The notes below the pieces were generated by a model, which saw only the letters and a program-made list of their open reading frames with translations, did no database searches and was not told the DNA's origin. The translations under genes and the position numbers were made by a program. A DNA stretch of 64,000 nucleotides, taken from positions 79,083,032 through 79,147,031 of the forward strand of contig JAOWCC010000936.1 in assembly GCA_030867875.1 (NCBI GenBank). Reading direction: 5' to 3'. Positions 1 through 11,000 of the stretch are shown here, in pieces. Origin of the DNA: Actinernus sp. WN-2022 (lineage: Eukaryota > Cnidaria > Anthozoa > Actiniaria > Actinernidae). Positions within the stretch are counted from its first letter, which is position 1. Each line of letters begins with the position of its first letter.

Positions 1-28
1 TGAAAGCCAGATGGGCTCTTGTTCCAGC

Positions 29-468
29 TACAGTAGAACGAACCCGAAGTTCCCGGCAAAACTATAGTAAATTGTATGGATTAGATCCAGGTTATAAGGA
101 ACCTCTGTAAAACAAACCCCGTTATAACGAACACAATTTAGAAGCCTAATCAGTTAATCTACTCGGATATAACGAATGTTGCCATCTTCACGAGACGGAA
201 CTCAAATGCAAAACAGTCACGATTGACATTGAAAACGTTTTCGTTATGTTTGATGCTTTAAGGATTGTTGTACCTAATGCTGCCGATATTCAAAAAACAG
301 AAGCGACGTCAGTCACAATGAAGAACGATTATCACCCAAACCCCGATATAACAAACTTTATGACGTGTTTTCTAGAAAATCGTTATAACGTTGTTTCATT
401 TATACTCAGTGAACGAACTCCTAATTTTCTGGTCTCTTGGCACTTCGTTGTACCGGGGTTCCATTGTA
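29..468. repeat. Possible Tc1/pogo-like non-autonomous element
   Basis: An AT-rich stretch with no convincing gene is bounded by weakly matching inverted ends. TACAGTAGAACGAACCC starts at 29, and the reverse complement of the end at 468 begins TACAATGGAACCCCGG. Internal motifs such as CCCCGTTATAACGAAC recur in both orientations. The TA at each edge fits a Tc1/mariner/pogo target site. The ends match poorly, so this may be only a decayed copy. The small open frames here look like chance. Confidence 0.35.
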
Positions 469-499
469 CGCCGAGAAATACAGCGAAGGCAATGGTAGA

Positions 500-655
500 G
501 AACGCTTAAATCAGAGAACGCTTACATCAGCCTGTTGGGCCTGTTGGACTGTTGGGCCGTTGGACTGTTGGGCCGTTGGACTGTTGGACTGTTGGACCTG
601 TTGGACCTGTTGGACTGTTGGGCCATTGGACTGTTGCCCGGGGGGGGGGGGGGTA
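500..655. repeat. TGTTGG(A/G)C(C/T) minisatellite ending in a G run
   Basis: Short 8- to 9-bp units of the form CTGTTGGGC or CTGTTGGAC are repeated and end in a run of G at about 641-653. Frames open across it give cysteine/tryptophan/glycine-rich peptides that are artefacts of the repeat. Confidence 0.85.
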
Positions 656-1209
656 CTCCTGTTTGTGACGTATTATGTATGTGCCGCCCGGGTAGGTCAG
701 GGTTTTGAGCTTGGTTTGGGCAGGTAGGGTCAGGGTTTTGGCCTGATTTGGGCAGATCAGGGTCAGGATTTGAGTATAATTTGGGTTCAGCCAGGGTCGG
801 GGTTCAGGTTTTTCTAGGCAGTTAGGGTTTAGTTTTTTTTAGCTACTATGTCAAAAAAAGACATTCTGTTGCCGCATTTTGATCACCTGCCCACATGCAA
901 GCACTGAGGTTCCCATACATCGTGACGCCGCTAATTCGTACTTCAGTACTTATCTATGTACTTCATCTGCTGATTTGTTTACCTAATGACACGTCCCGAC
1001 TTGAAATGTTCCGTATTTTGCATGCAATCCCGGTACGCGGTATACCAGCCGGGGTATATATCCGACCGTGTTTTGAAAACAAATTAAAGAAGGGGCAATC
1101 AGGGTTTTTGTTTTCCAAAAAAGGGGGCAATCAGGGTTTTGGAGCTCGGATTGGGTCAAACAGGGTCAGGGTTTGAGCCTCTTGGCCTCACATACATACC
1201 CATTTTTCA

Positions 1210-1524
1210 TGTAAGTACCCCACCCGGGGACTGTTGGGCCTGTTGGGCTGTTTGGTTGTTGTTTGCCTGTTGTGTTGTTTGGTTGGTGGTTTGGTTGGTT
1301 GTTGGTTTGTTTTGTTGTTGGCCTTTTGGTTTGTCAGTTACACTGCCAGAAATACAGTGAAGGCAATGGTAGAGAACGCTTAAATCAGAGAACGCTTATA
1401 TCAGCCTGTTGGCCTAAGTTTGGACTGGGGCCTGTTGGACTGTTTGGTTGTTGGTTTGTTGCCCTGTTTGGCTGTTGGTTTGTTTGGCTGTTGACTTGTT
1501 TGCCTGTTGTGTTGTTTGGTTGGT

Positions 1525-1555
<31 letters not shown>

Positions 1556-1980
1556 GGCCTTTTGGTTTATTGCACTGTTCCAGAAATACAGCGAAGGCAT
1601 GAAATGACAGAGAACGCTTAAATCAGAGAACGCTTACATCAGCCTGTTGGCCGCCTCAGTTTGGACTGTTGGGCCTGTTGGTTTATTATTTAGGCCTGTT
1701 GCATGGGCTTGGTGTTTGTTTGGTTGTTGGTTTGTTTGTTTGTTGGCCTCTTGGTTTGTTGCACTGTACCAGAAATACAGCGAAGGTAGAGAACGCTGAA
1801 ATCAGAGAACGCTTACATCGGCCTGTTGGCCTCAGTTTGGACTGTTGGGCCTGTTGGATTGTTGGGCTGTTGGTTTGTTTGGCTGTTGGCTATATACATG
1901 TAGTCACGGTTTGCCTGTTGTTTGATTGGTGGTGTTTGTTGGTTTGTTTGTTTGTTGGCCTGCATGGATGCCAGAGGTTC
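1210..1980. repeat. Degenerate GTTGGTTTGTTTGG repeat array with longer-order unit
   Basis: GT-rich short repeats alternate with a conserved spacer containing CAGAAATACAGCGAAGGC, followed by AGAGAACGCTTAAATCAGAG and AGAACGCTTACATCAGCC. The spacer occurs near 470, 1345, 1580 and 1770, giving a higher-order tandem unit of roughly 200 bp. A pure T run of about 27 bases lies at 1528-1554. No gene is supported. Confidence 0.75.
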
Positions 1981-2545
1981 TAATGCCTTCTATAAGCCAA
2001 AAAGCCAGCGAGGTCAAGGAGCGAAGCAATGAAAGGTTTCACCAATGGTCATGATGAAACCGGACCCAAGGGAGAGAACAAACCTCTGGTACCCAGGCTG
2101 GGTACATCAGCCTAGCTATTCGTGTTCTTCCCCTGCTCCTTATCGACCTAATGCGAAGTGCGTGAAATGAGATGAGCGAATCTCAACAGCCAAATTCACC
2201 TGAGTGGGACAAGTAACATTGTTTCATAGAAAAGATAACTGAAGGAAAAAGGTCACGTGATTCAGCCATCGTGGTAGACAGTACATTGAATCGCTCTTTT
2301 ACTGTTGGGTCTGTTGGGCCCAACAACAAACCCAACGTAGAAGTGGTATTCCTAATCGCGACTGGTATATTAAAATGACATATGTCATAAGGTCCCTTTT
2401 TGCTTGACATGGCCCATATAATGCAATAAATAGAGGATATTACATGGCCGCGCGGAGATACGGATTTCATCAACACGAGAAGATAAAAACAGTATCTCCA
2501 AGCGGCCATGTAATGTTCCGTTTAATATATAATTATTGATGAAAT

Positions 2546-2868
2546 ACCACAGGAAACCCAAGCTCTGTTTGTGTTTTAAATTATAAGGGTTTGTATGAGA
2601 TTTTTAACGAGTATTTGGTTGTATCCGTTAGGCCAGAAATACTGAAATGGCCATCTTTCTTAGTTGGAGAGAGCGAGAGGTAAAAATTCAACAGAATTCG
2701 CTGAAATTGCATACAGAACCCAATGAAGAACAGATAAAGACTCCAGGTAAGTTTTCATTGATTTTATTTCAGTATTTCTGGCCTAACGGATACAACCAAA
2801 TACTCGTTAAAAATCTCATACAAACCCTTATAATTTAAAACACAAACAGAGCTTGGGTTTCCTGTGGT
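2546..2868. mobile_element. Palindromic MITE with 103-bp inverted arms that match exactly by eye
   Basis: Positions 2546-2648 and 2766-2868 are exact inverted copies as far as I can read them, starting ACCACAGGAAACCCAAGC and ending with its complement, around a core of about 117 bp. The small open frame inside (2647-2838) crosses the right arm and is not credible. Identical arms suggest a recent insertion or recent arm homogenisation. I could not define a target duplication. Confidence 0.85.
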
Positions 2869-3059
2869 TAAACTTCCCTCCATCAATGCTTGATTGAAAG
2901 GATTTTCAATATTTTCCCTGGAGACTGTACACTATTTGTTAGTCATTTTTGCTTTGATTTTAAGCATCCCACATGGCCAAGAGGTTCGTTAGTTCATATC
3001 AAAATCAGTGAAAATAACTGTTTCCGGCCCGGAACGAGAATGTAGTCTATTACCGTGAC

Positions 3060-3612
3060 ACAGCTCCTTTAAGTATCTATCTAGACTTGCTATGGACATT
3101 GGAAAGTACTCTCACATAACGCCAGCCTTTTATGAACTTTATTGGTTGCCAATATGCTCACGCATTCATTTTAAGATTTTACTTTTAACTTTTAAAGCGA
3201 TACATGGGCTATCTCAATCCTATCTTAGCAACTAAATCAGTGTAAAGCCAAAATCATTATACAATCTTAGGGCTAATTGTTGTCTTTTATTAGAGCTACC
3301 TAAAGGGAAGCATGTCAGATCTTTTCATGCAGCGGCACCTGCATTATGGAATAGCCTGCCTGCCCAATTATGCGTAATCCAGTCAGTTTCTCTCTTCTCA
3401 CAGAAATTGAAGACTCACCTTTTTCAGGCAGTTTTTAGCAATTTTTAGATATGGTTTTATATTAGAATGTTAGATTTATATGTTTAGCTTATTTCTAGAT
3501 TATTATTTGATAGGTTCAAATATATTATTAGGTTAAGAATATTTATTGTGAAGCGCTGTTGATCAGCATATGTAAATAGCGCTCTATAAGTAATTAAATT
3601 ATTATTATTATT
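3060..3612 (+). mobile_element. L2-like LINE, 5'-truncated 3' end
   Basis: Translation in broken frames gives the usual C-terminal tail of an L2/CR1 reverse-transcriptase protein: a stretch reading like ITPALFELHWLPI, then FKAIHG, then AAPALWNSLP, ending near 3448. The 3' end is a run of ATT repeats at 3595-3612, typical of L2-type elements. Several stop codons and frameshifts make it a dead fragment. Confidence 0.75.
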
Positions 3613-4391
3613 AACTTTAAAGCCCAACAAAAAAAACGTTAAACCATATTTAAAGTGCCAATGAAATGAAAAAAATCGATCCCGTTTTTATTTTATTAAA
3701 TTATAGGCTTCCCTTAGCCTAAATCAGACCTAGTGATGTTACCATATCTTTAATGGCATAAAAATTGTCACCTGATTTTGGCAATTCCACCTGACTTCGA
3801 TACAAAAAAAATATTTGCACTCTCCATATTGATTTTTAATTGCACAAAATGACTGAGAAACCTAGAATTTAATAAAAATAAATAAAAACGGGAGTGATTT
3901 GTTCATTTCACTGGCACTTTAATTTATCAATTCTATACATTTTGATACTACCACATCATCCACCTTTGTAGATACTTTTTCATAATCCAAACTACCCTTT
4001 GACACAAATTAAGCATAACCGTGAAAATTTGTCACACCTCAAGCATTAACAGTTGCTTAGCACAATGGTTATCAAGTCTGTTTTACAAGTAGAAGGTGAA
4101 GGTTACTCGGCTAATTAGCACTGATATGTACTTGCTAGAGGCCTAACCAGCCTCATCCACCGAGGATAAATAAAGTTACTGTAGCTAGCTAACTATGGGT
4201 TCGACTCCCAGAAGAACTTTGCTTTGTTCTCTCTACTTTTTTCTGTTCTTGCTTGGTGAGTGAGAACTTGTCATTTACCTGGGAATGGTTCATGCTCAAG
4301 GGTCAAGCAGTGGGAAAAGCACCACTGGACCATGGACATGATTTAAGGGTAGGTTTTATGGTTCAGGTTAGGATAGGGATGTGACTTTTAA
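3613..4391. other. Non-coding interval 3' of the ASB-like gene
   Basis: I see no supported gene. Two copies of a short inverted motif lie near 3650-3680 and 3905-3925 (AAAGTGCCAATGAAATGAA and its partial complement), suggesting a small decayed inverted-repeat element of about 280 bp. A tRNA B-box-like string GGGTTCGACTCCCA is at about 4196-4209, but no cloverleaf could be drawn. Confidence 0.4.
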
Positions 4392-4400
4392 GACCAAGAG

Positions 4401-4552
4401 TAGCCTGCATAGCAGGCATTTTGGGGTATTTTTTCGCCAACTATTGCGGCCATCGAAAACCACCGCCATCTTGGCCTTCTCTTCCTCTTCGATGGCCGTG
4501 TTGTCGAAAAAATCCGCAAAAAAATCTACCAAAACACCTGCTGTGCAGGCTA
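4401..4552. mobile_element. 152-bp MULE-like MITE with 9-bp target duplication
   Basis: The termini are TAGCCTGCATAGCAGG on the left and CCTGCTGTGCAGGCTA on the right. The 9-bp sequence GACCAAGAG occurs directly before it (4392-4400) and directly after it (4553-4561), a perfect target-site duplication. A 9-bp duplication fits Mutator-like elements. It sits about 80 bp past the stop codon of the ASB-like gene, in its probable 3' UTR. Confidence 0.9.
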
Positions 4553-4630
4553 GACCAAGAGCAGTTTAGGTTATGGAAACAAGTCTGTTCCCAAGTCCCT
4601 ACTGTCTTCCAAATGGTCTTCAATCTCTTT

Positions 4631-5632
4631 TTAACATTTAATAATGTCAACAACATCTTTAAGTGCTAGTTTTTGTCTGATGCCAAAGGGTAGCGGCAAA
4701 CAAGATACAAAATCGTCCAAGGGAATTTTACTTCCATTCAAAGGAAGTGATCTTCTGATAGTTTGTACACAGAGGTACGTGAGAGACTTCGGCTGGCCAA
4801 TCAAAGATTCCAAAACAGATCTTACAGAACCCTTTGCAATATCAAGAGCTCTCTTTCCAGCATGATTGAAATATTCTGTGTTCGCCCCAGCCTGAAGGAG
4901 AAGCTCTGTTGCTTCTTCACTTCCAGTGCGTGAGCTAATGTGAAGAGGTGTATTACCGGAAAAGTCCGCAACATCAGTAAGAGACCCATAAGCCAGCAGA
5001 ACACACGAGCAATCAAGGTGCCCATGTTGGACAGCTAAGTGTAACGGGGTCATTGCGCTTTTCCCCGTCTGTCTATTTACGTCCGCACCGTTTCTTGCGA
5101 GGAGGTCAACACATTTAGAATGTCCGTGTCGAGCTGCAAAGTGTAAAGGGAACAGATTATCATCTTGTGACCGTGAGCTCGAGCGAGGTTGGATAGGAAC
5201 ATCCACATCAGCGTTCTTCGAAATGAGAATCTTCGCTGATTGAACATTGCCGTTACGAGCAGCCAAATGGAGCGGCGTCCAACCTTCTTTGTTTACGCCA
5301 TTCACATCGGCAGCATAGTTTACAAATAACACTACACAAGCCAAACTCTCGAAACGAACAGCAACGTGTAACGGAGTAACACCATCAGAAATCGTTTGAT
5401 TCACTTTGGCGTTGTTCTCGAGGAGGATTTCAGCGCAATCGACATGGTTATGAGCTGCTGCAACGTGCAGTGCTGTCACTCCTCCTGCCGTACAATTTAC
5501 ACTTACACCAGCTTTGAGCAGCTCACGCACTTCTGTTATGTTGCCTCTTCGTGTTGCTTTTACTAGACTTTGTAGACGGATAAAGCTTTCATTGAATCTC
5601 CCTGGTCGACTTCTTGGTCGACAGTCTGCCAT
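4631..5632 (-). CDS. Ankyrin repeat and SOCS-box (ASB-like) protein
   Basis: This intact single-exon gene encodes 333 residues. About seven ankyrin repeats run from residue 30 to about 265, seen as repeated TPLHLA/TALHVAA motifs followed by hydrophobic helices such as CAEILLENNA. The C-terminal 50 residues look like a SOCS box: SLTYLCVQTIRR, then a LPLP motif, which in ASB proteins recruits Elongin B/C and a Cullin-RING ubiquitin ligase while the ankyrin stack binds the substrate. The start codon at 5632 opens a basic N-terminus (MADCRPRSRPGR), and the next ATG lies well inside the ankyrin stack. It is divergently arranged with ACTR5. Which vertebrate ASB it corresponds to, and its substrate, cannot be read from the sequence. 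The ankyrin call is firm; the SOCS-box call is less certain. Confidence 0.88.
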   Translation of the reverse strand: MADCRPRSRPGRFNESFIRLQSLVKATRRGNITEVRELLKAGVSVNCTAGGVTALHVAAAHNHVDCAEILLENNAKVNQTISDGVTPLHVAVRFESLACVVLFVNYAADVNGVNKEGWTPLHLAARNGNVQSAKILISKNADVDVPIQPRSSSRSQDDNLFPLHFAARHGHSKCVDLLARNGADVNRQTGKSAMTPLHLAVQHGHLDCSCVLLAYGSLTDVADFSGNTPLHISSRTGSEEATELLLQAGANTEYFNHAGKRALDIAKGSVRSVLESLIGQPKSLTYLCVQTIRRSLPLNGSKIPLDDFVSCLPLPFGIRQKLALKDVVDIIKC

Positions 5633-5756
5633 CTTTGTTCAATTATTATTAAAAAAGAAAGCCTGGGAAGAAGCTCCGTAATTCACAACCGTGATGTTTA
5701 TGAGACTGGAAACTACAATATTCCGCTGACCAGCCATCGGGCTCAGGTAAATCAAA
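5633..5756. promoter_or_regulatory. Shared divergent promoter region, ASB-like gene / ACTR5
   Basis: Only 124 bp separate the two start codons, which point away from each other, so both genes probably start from one bidirectional promoter. No TATA box is evident. The ACTR5 start lies in CAAAATGGCGGCC, which contains the GCGGC/AAGATGGCG-type motif common at YY1-like initiators of housekeeping genes. The true 5' ends are unknown. Confidence 0.55.
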
Positions 5757-8066
5757 ATGGCGGCCAAGAAAGGTTAGTTTCAACCATATTTCTTCACTAA
5801 ATGTTTATGTTTTCTAAGGTTTAAAATCATTATTTTGTATATATATCTATACAGAAGACTTAGACAAGGTGAAAAACGTCTTCAAATTCAAGGATCAAGA
5901 AGCTACGGGGGACAATTTCTTTGAATATACCGCTGGTCTACGCGATAGTCGTGTTCCTGTTGTCATTGATAATGGTAAGAATCACACAGTCTTGTCCTTA
6001 GTTCGTTCTTCCTGTACTCTCCTGTCATCAGAATTAAACTTTTTTTGCATTTGGTTTCAGCAAATTTTCGACTTTGAACATATGGCTCGATCTATCAATA
6101 CAAATACGATATAGCAGTCATTATTTTTATTTCGCGCACCCTAACAATATTATTATTATTGGATAACTAATGATGTACAGTATTGTACAAAGTACCAATT
6201 AAAAAAAACGTCTGTCTATCTGTATCAATTCCAAACCTGCCCACCCTACCCCCTGCTCCCCCCCTGCCCCGGCATTTTACAATTATTTTTTTTAATCAGA
6301 GTGAATCAGAGTATTGCAATGCAATGCAATGCAGCTATGCAAATGCCTCAAGCCTCGAGCTTTACAGCATATTAAACAGAAACTGAGAGAAACAAACATT
6401 TGTTGCCAAGAAGGCCACTCAACACATGGAAGACTAGTTACATGGCCATTGCCTCGATTTCATACTTGCTCCTTATAATAGATACAGTATTGTTGCATTG
6501 CTGAGTGAAGTGAGTCGTAGGAACAAACCGATTTAGGGTGCTGCATATGTGACAAGTCCATACTGTTTGCCTCCCCCCCCCCCCCCCCCCCCAAAATAAA
6601 AAAATAAAATAAAAAAATAAACTTCAACTGTTTGAAGTTCTCGCAATCTTCTTTCAGGATTTTTCAGCTGTTGTGTCGCTATATGCATACAATTTTCACC
6701 GTGTTATGGGGATGCAGCTTTAATTAGCAAGTTTATGTTATCATTGGGCTATCTTATTTTGTCTTCACACCCCCTATTGAGGGGTTATCCTTGATATCCC
6801 TTTGGGAAAAAATTCCAGGAACCTACATGCATGTATCCCTTATAGAATTTTGGTAAAACACCCCCACCCCCCAACATATCGGCCCCCACCTGGGAATCCT
6901 TGAATATTTCAATTTAGTCCCCTTCCGAGGGTTTCTCTATAGCACATAAGTATTATAATACAATAGCACCTGCAACCACCACTCTCTTCACCCCCTCCTC
7001 CCACCTTGGAATTACTGTTTTTCAATCCCTCCCCCTCCCCTCCCCTCCCCCAAGGATATCCAAGCTCCTGAATAGGGGAGAGTACACATATAAAATGGAA
7101 TAGCCATTTACATACTAGACATTGATTTGTGTTTGTCTAGGTGGTTCTCATTGCAGAGTTGGATGGGCAACTGACAACAAACCAAAACTGGCATTTAAGA
7201 ACCTTGTAGCAAAATCAAGAGGGAGAAAGGTTGGGATGACTCTTGTTATTGAACTTGTTCAACAGATGTTTTTTTTATATAATTAATGAGCTGAAGTCAG
7301 GTGGAATGTTGACACCAAATGGGGTATAGACTGCCATCAATATTTGCATGGTATTTAACTTAATCATATTTGATTATATGACTATTTGTGCAACTACTTC
7401 TATCCCCCCAAAAGAAAGGAACAAAAACAAAGAAAGAAAAGGGAGCTCAATAAAATGCAAACTGCATGTACATTGTAGTACATGTACATCCACTTTATTT
7501 CTCCACAACAACGTGTAGCATCAAACGTAGCACAATGTCAACAATAGCCATTCCACAAAGTCTGATTGTTGTCTCTAATACTTCTATGCACTTTGTCATA
7601 CTTTGTGTAAGCTCAGGAATGCTGGGGTAAATAAGTAAGAATTAATAAATAGTCAGAACCAATCAGGTATTAATCAAACTATACATAATTATGCCATTGC
7701 TTGTAAGGGAGAGCCTGACTCAGGAGGGCTAGCTGTTGGCAATGACATTGGTAACATTGAGATGATCCGGTGGTCCCTGAAGACACAGTTTGACAGAGAT
7801 GTGGTGACACACTATGGATGTCAGGTAATGAACATACACAACTTCGTATAACTCAATACTGCACAACGAGTTTGTCGTTGGAAGGGAATAAATGTGGTTT
7901 AAAGGTACTGATCTTCTACTCAAAATATAATCTTGATTTTCTTTGCTTTTTTAGGAGCAAGTGTTAGACCATGCATTTAGTCACCTTGGCATCAATACTC
8001 CTGGAGGAGTCTGCCATCCAGTAGTAATGACAGAACCTGTTTGTAACCCTAATTATTGCCGGGAAA
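5757..8066 (+). CDS. ACTR5: ACTR5 exons 1-5 (N-terminal actin fold)
   Basis: These exons encode the start (MAAKKEDLDKV), the first phosphate-binding loop at [14 protein letters not shown], the turn [12 protein letters not shown] and the conserved TEPVCNPNY segment. Exons end in phases 1, 1, 0, 0 and 1. The intron between exons 2 and 3 (5975-7140) has a C run (about 6560-6592) and low-complexity CCCTCCCC stretches but no gene. The intron after exon 5 is 13.7 kb long and full of mobile elements. Confidence 0.92.
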
Positions 8067-11000
8067 GTAAGTATTCCACAACGTTGTATTTTTGGCGGGA
8101 ATGGTTAGTTGCTTGCAGGCTCTTCTGGTGTGTTTTTGCCAGTGGGTTGTGGGGTTCCTGTGGTGGGAGAGAGGAGGGGGAGGGGAGAGAGAGGAAAAGA
8201 AGAGCCTACAGCAAAACCCTGTTATTTTGAAATTCCAGTTCGCCCACGAAGGGTAAATTCCTACAAGCAACACCGCGCTGAAACTGCGACATGAAGGAAT
8301 TCCAAATGAAATTACAACAAACGACAAGACTCTTGTCTCAAATTGTGACAGCAAAAAAAGAGAAAAGAAAATGACAGTGAATTTTGTATTGTTAAAAAAA
8401 TATCTGCATTGTATAATGCTTCAGGCAAATTCATTTGGCGACGGTGTATCAGTCACAATTTTGAGCCCTGATATGAGATGGTACACAATTAATTAAGGTG
8501 CTCTAAAGGGTGAAATGATCTCATTCTTTTTGTAAGTTTCTATTAGGCCTCTTCACAGGAGGCAGTTGCAAGTAACTTAAAGTGCCTATCACCCTTTTGC
8601 AATTTTGATAGCTTATGAACCTCCGAAAAATTTTGAGTACTTCTGTGAAGAAAGTTTTGGTTTAAAGTGAATACTTTATGTTCTACGCTTGTTTGAAATC
8701 GTGTAAATGCGACCTTTCCTGACCCGAAACCGCGTAAGTAAAAGCCTGGGTCGAAACCTGGGTAGACGTCATCTCATTAATGCATTATTCTCCATGGCGC
8801 CTTTTTATCACAACAACAATAACATCAATGCATAGAAACTATACACAGTTTTTGAGTTGTTAGTAAAGAAAAAAGTCATTTTAGTCAACGTGTTAAGTAT
8901 TTCTTCAAATGATTGCAAAGCCGAATTAATTATATAACGTCAAGATGACGTCTACCCAGGTTTCGACCCAGGCTTTTACTTACGCGGTCATGGGTCAGGA
9001 AAGGTCACATTTACGCGATTTCATAAAGTATTCACTTTAAACCAAAACTTTCTTCACAGAAGTATTCAAACCTTTTTCGAGGTTCATAAGCTATCAAAAT
9101 TACAAAAGGGTGATAGGCACTTTAATGCTTCTTGATATGATAAATCAGGAAGGATAATGCAAAGGGCTTTCCTTTACACAGATTCTATTAGGTTAGTAAA
9201 TATGTGGTCAAACTGTTTCAACATTGGTACAACATTAAATTTTGTTGAAACCAATGTTGAAACTGTTTGATATTTTTTGAGATGGTACAAGGTCTCCCAC
9301 TCTCACTTCCTCCCCTCCCTGTCAGAGTGTACATTACTACTAGAAGCTTTAAACACTATAAGCCTGAGGCATTCGACAGGGATATTTCCTTAGTACCATG
9401 GTCCATTGTGGATATTTTCGACGATGTTGATGACAAACTCTATGTATTTGATACATTATTCAACGATATTCTTGAACAACATGCACCTGTCAAAACTTTT
9501 AAAGTTCGCGGGAAACCTAACCCATGTGTTACTGACAATATCCATGGATTAATGAAGACTAGGGATAAATGGCATAAAGCAGCTAAGAAAACAAATAATC
9601 CCTTGGCATGGACGACATATAGGTTCTTCAGACAGGAGGTAAAACGTGAAATTCGAATTGCAGAAAGGGATTTTGTCGCTGAGCAGATACAGAAAAATCC
9701 AAACAACACCAACAGTATTTGGAAAACAATCCGTCACTGCATACCAAACAAGTCTAAATCACAGCGTATCTTTAGCAAAGATGATAAAACTGTTGCTGAC
9801 GAATTCAATAGGTTTTTCGTTTCTGTCGGTCAAACTACCATCGAGAATATCAAATCGCTGGCCAATGAATACAATATTGTGACAGGAAGCAGCGATAACT
9901 TCATCCCAAGAGAATACCAAACATGCGAACAATTCTCACTGAGCCCCATTGTTTGTAAACACGTCGAGGATATAATATTATCTATGCCCTCTAACAAAGC
10001 TCCAGGGATTGATAAGATTCCAATCCGTGTAATTAAGGGCTGCCTAGGCCCTATTCTCCCAGTTTTTACTTCCATTGCAAACACTTCAATAGCCACCAAC
10101 ACCTTCCCTGCACAATGGAAACTAGCTGAAATTACTCCAATACCTAAAGATGTAGACTATGAACAAGCGAATAAAAATAGACCGATTTTGCTCCTACCAA
10201 TATTATCGAAAGTCTGTGAAAGGATCGTCCACAATCAATTTACATCATATCTCATATCAAAGGGAAGGCTGTCAAATAACCAAAGTGGAAACAAGAAATT
10301 TCACTCTACAGAAACTTCTGTCATTGAAACAACAGACAAGATTCTCCAGGCCATTGACAACAAAAAACTAACTGCTCTGGTTCTTTTAGACATGAGTAAG
10401 GCTTTCGACAGCGTCGACCACAAACTGATGATCTCTAAACTACAAGACGTAGGGGCTTCACCTTCATGCACAGACTGGTTTCGTAGCTACTTGAGTGACA
10501 GACGACAAGTTGTCCGAATTAACTCAGCCCTATCTGAGCCTCTTACTATGGTCAGTGGCATGCCTCAAGGGAGCATACTGGCACCACTCCTATTCAGTAT
10601 ATATACAAATGATCTCACCTCTGTACCACAGAAATGTATTGCAAAGAGTTATGTGGACGACACCAAACTACTTATATCATTCAATCTGAGAGAGAGGACA
10701 TCTACAATAACTGATATAGAAGAAGATTTGTTTAACGTCAGCAAGTGGTGCTGTCAGAACCGCTTATTATTAAACCCAGATAAAACTAAACTCTTAGTAT
10801 TTGGTAGTAAACAGAAGATAGCTGAACTAGAATATTTTAAGATTTCATTGCTAGGAAAGGAGCTGTTACCAGTATCCAGTGCCAAAGACTTGGGCGTGAT
10901 CTTATAGACACAAACTTAACCTACGATGAACACATTACTAAGACCGTTTCTTCATGCTTTTCTCGACTAGCACAAATAAACTGTGTTAAACAGGCATTTA

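Noticed and set aside
437..1983. Tryptophan/cysteine- and valine/leucine-rich frames
   Set aside because: They come from TGTTGG and GTTTGTTTGG repeats and homopolymer runs.
2183..2509. 108-codon minus-strand frame
   Set aside because: No recognisable features; it overlaps a palindrome (TTACATGGCCGC / GCGGCCATGTAA, about 2450-2514).
2450..2514. Small palindrome TTACATGGCCGC...GCGGCCATGTAA
   Set aside because: Possibly another tiny MITE, but no target duplication could be found on either side, so it is not listed as an element.
4060..4215. Possible tRNA gene (B-box-like GGGTTCGACTCCCA)
   Set aside because: No acceptor stem or anticodon arm can be drawn and the A box is too far away; at most an old SINE piece.
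4381..4669. Short plus-strand frames antisense to the ASB-like gene end
   Set aside because: They cover a MITE and the complement of a clear gene.
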